Assembly: GCA_024276995.1 (NCBI GenBank)
Contig: JAJRWB010000007.1
Coordinates: forward strand, 1-7,070
Source: Candidatus Eiseniibacteriota bacterium
GTDB taxonomy: Bacteria > Orphanbacterota > Orphanbacteria > Orphanbacterales > Orphanbacteraceae
Length of the DNA: 7,070 bases
Reading direction: 5' to 3'
Shown: in pieces, positions 6,846 to 7,070 of the stretch
Position numbering within the stretch: position 1 is the first letter of the stretch
Layout: each line of letters begins with the position of its first letter
The notes under the pieces: model-generated
Told to the model about the DNA's origin: nothing
Seen by the model: only the letters and a program-made list of their open reading frames with translations
The model's database searches: none
Translations under genes and position numbers: made by a program

Positions 6846-7070
6846 TCAGACCGGTTCGAGATCCCAGATTTCGGAAGCGTACTGGCGTATCGTGCGGTCG
6901 CTCGAGAACTTTCCCATGTGCGCCACGTTGAGAACCGCCTTGTGTGCCCACTCGCGAAGATCGGTGAATTGCTCTCCCACGGCGCGCTGCGTTTCGATGT
7001 ACGCCTCGAGATCGGCGAGATGGAAGTAGTGGTCCTCCTGTCCGAGGAGGCGATCGTACATCCATTTGAA
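6846..7070 (-). CDS. glgP: Glycogen/alpha-glucan phosphorylase, C-terminal part (partial)
   Basis: The window holds the last 74 residues, entering at the right edge and ending with TGA (6848-6846 on the minus strand). The enzyme uses phosphate to release glucose-1-phosphate from the ends of alpha-1,4-glucans in the cytoplasm, with pyridoxal phosphate as cofactor (GT35 family). The diagnostic segment is GKFSSDRTIRQYASEIW followed by a terminal DLEPV, very close to the C-terminal signature of classical phosphorylases, including the animal enzymes. The preceding stretch (FHLADLEAYIETQ, then REWAHKAVLNVAHMGK) also fits the last helices of this family. The cofactor lysine and active site lie outside the window. 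The gene converges on the efflux operon with a 12-nt gap and is presumably an unrelated metabolic neighbour. Confidence 0.95.
   Translation of the reverse strand, partial: FKWMYDRLLGQEDHYFHLADLEAYIETQRAVGEQFTDLREWAHKAVLNVAHMGKFSSDRTIRQYASEIWDLEPV

Noticed and set aside
1-7070. Mobile element, CRISPR array, tRNA/rRNA gene or phage-defence locus
   Set aside because: I found no transposase or nuclease reading frame, no spaced repeat array and no structured RNA gene. The window is accounted for by the efflux operon and its two truncated neighbours.

Overview
The window is a high-GC chromosomal segment from a Gram-negative (double-membrane) bacterium. The main evidence is a complete set of tripartite efflux genes, including an outer-membrane lipoprotein channel. 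The sequence does not let me name the phylum. No exotic system, mobile element, CRISPR array, tRNA or rRNA is visible. The content is a self-contained regulated efflux operon between two truncated genes.

Layout: (1) positions 1-111 are probably the 3' end of an unidentified plus-strand gene. (2) Positions 112-258 are an AT-richer intergenic region. It holds a 14-bp palindrome, a near-consensus sigma-70-type promoter (TTGACA, 17 bp, TATGAT) and a cluster of AAACG/CGTTT half-sites that probably forms the operator. (3) Positions 259-6833 hold four plus-strand genes that overlap end to start: a PsrA-like TetR-family regulator, a NodT/TolC-type outer-membrane lipoprotein, an HlyD/AcrA-type periplasmic adaptor and an AcrB-like RND inner-membrane transporter. 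The overlaps are 4, 14 and 4 nt, which suggests one transcript with translational coupling. (4) After 12 nt, the convergent minus-strand 3' end of a glycogen/alpha-glucan phosphorylase gene runs off the right edge.

How the parts work together: the transporter should capture substrates from the periplasm or inner membrane using the proton gradient. The adaptor should connect it to the outer-membrane channel for direct export from the cell. The TetR-type protein, encoded first in the operon, most likely represses its own promoter and so the whole pump until a ligand releases it. Its sequence and the candidate half-sites both resemble the PsrA group, known for fatty-acid sensing, so a lipid-like inducer is possible but unproven.

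Points most worth a second look: the PsrA-like operator over the promoter; the transporter's missing TM10 lysine, replaced by Asn next to Asp, with the TM4 Asp-Asp pair retained; a perfect 9-bp stem hairpin inside the outer-membrane gene; and the absence of a visible terminator between the convergent genes.
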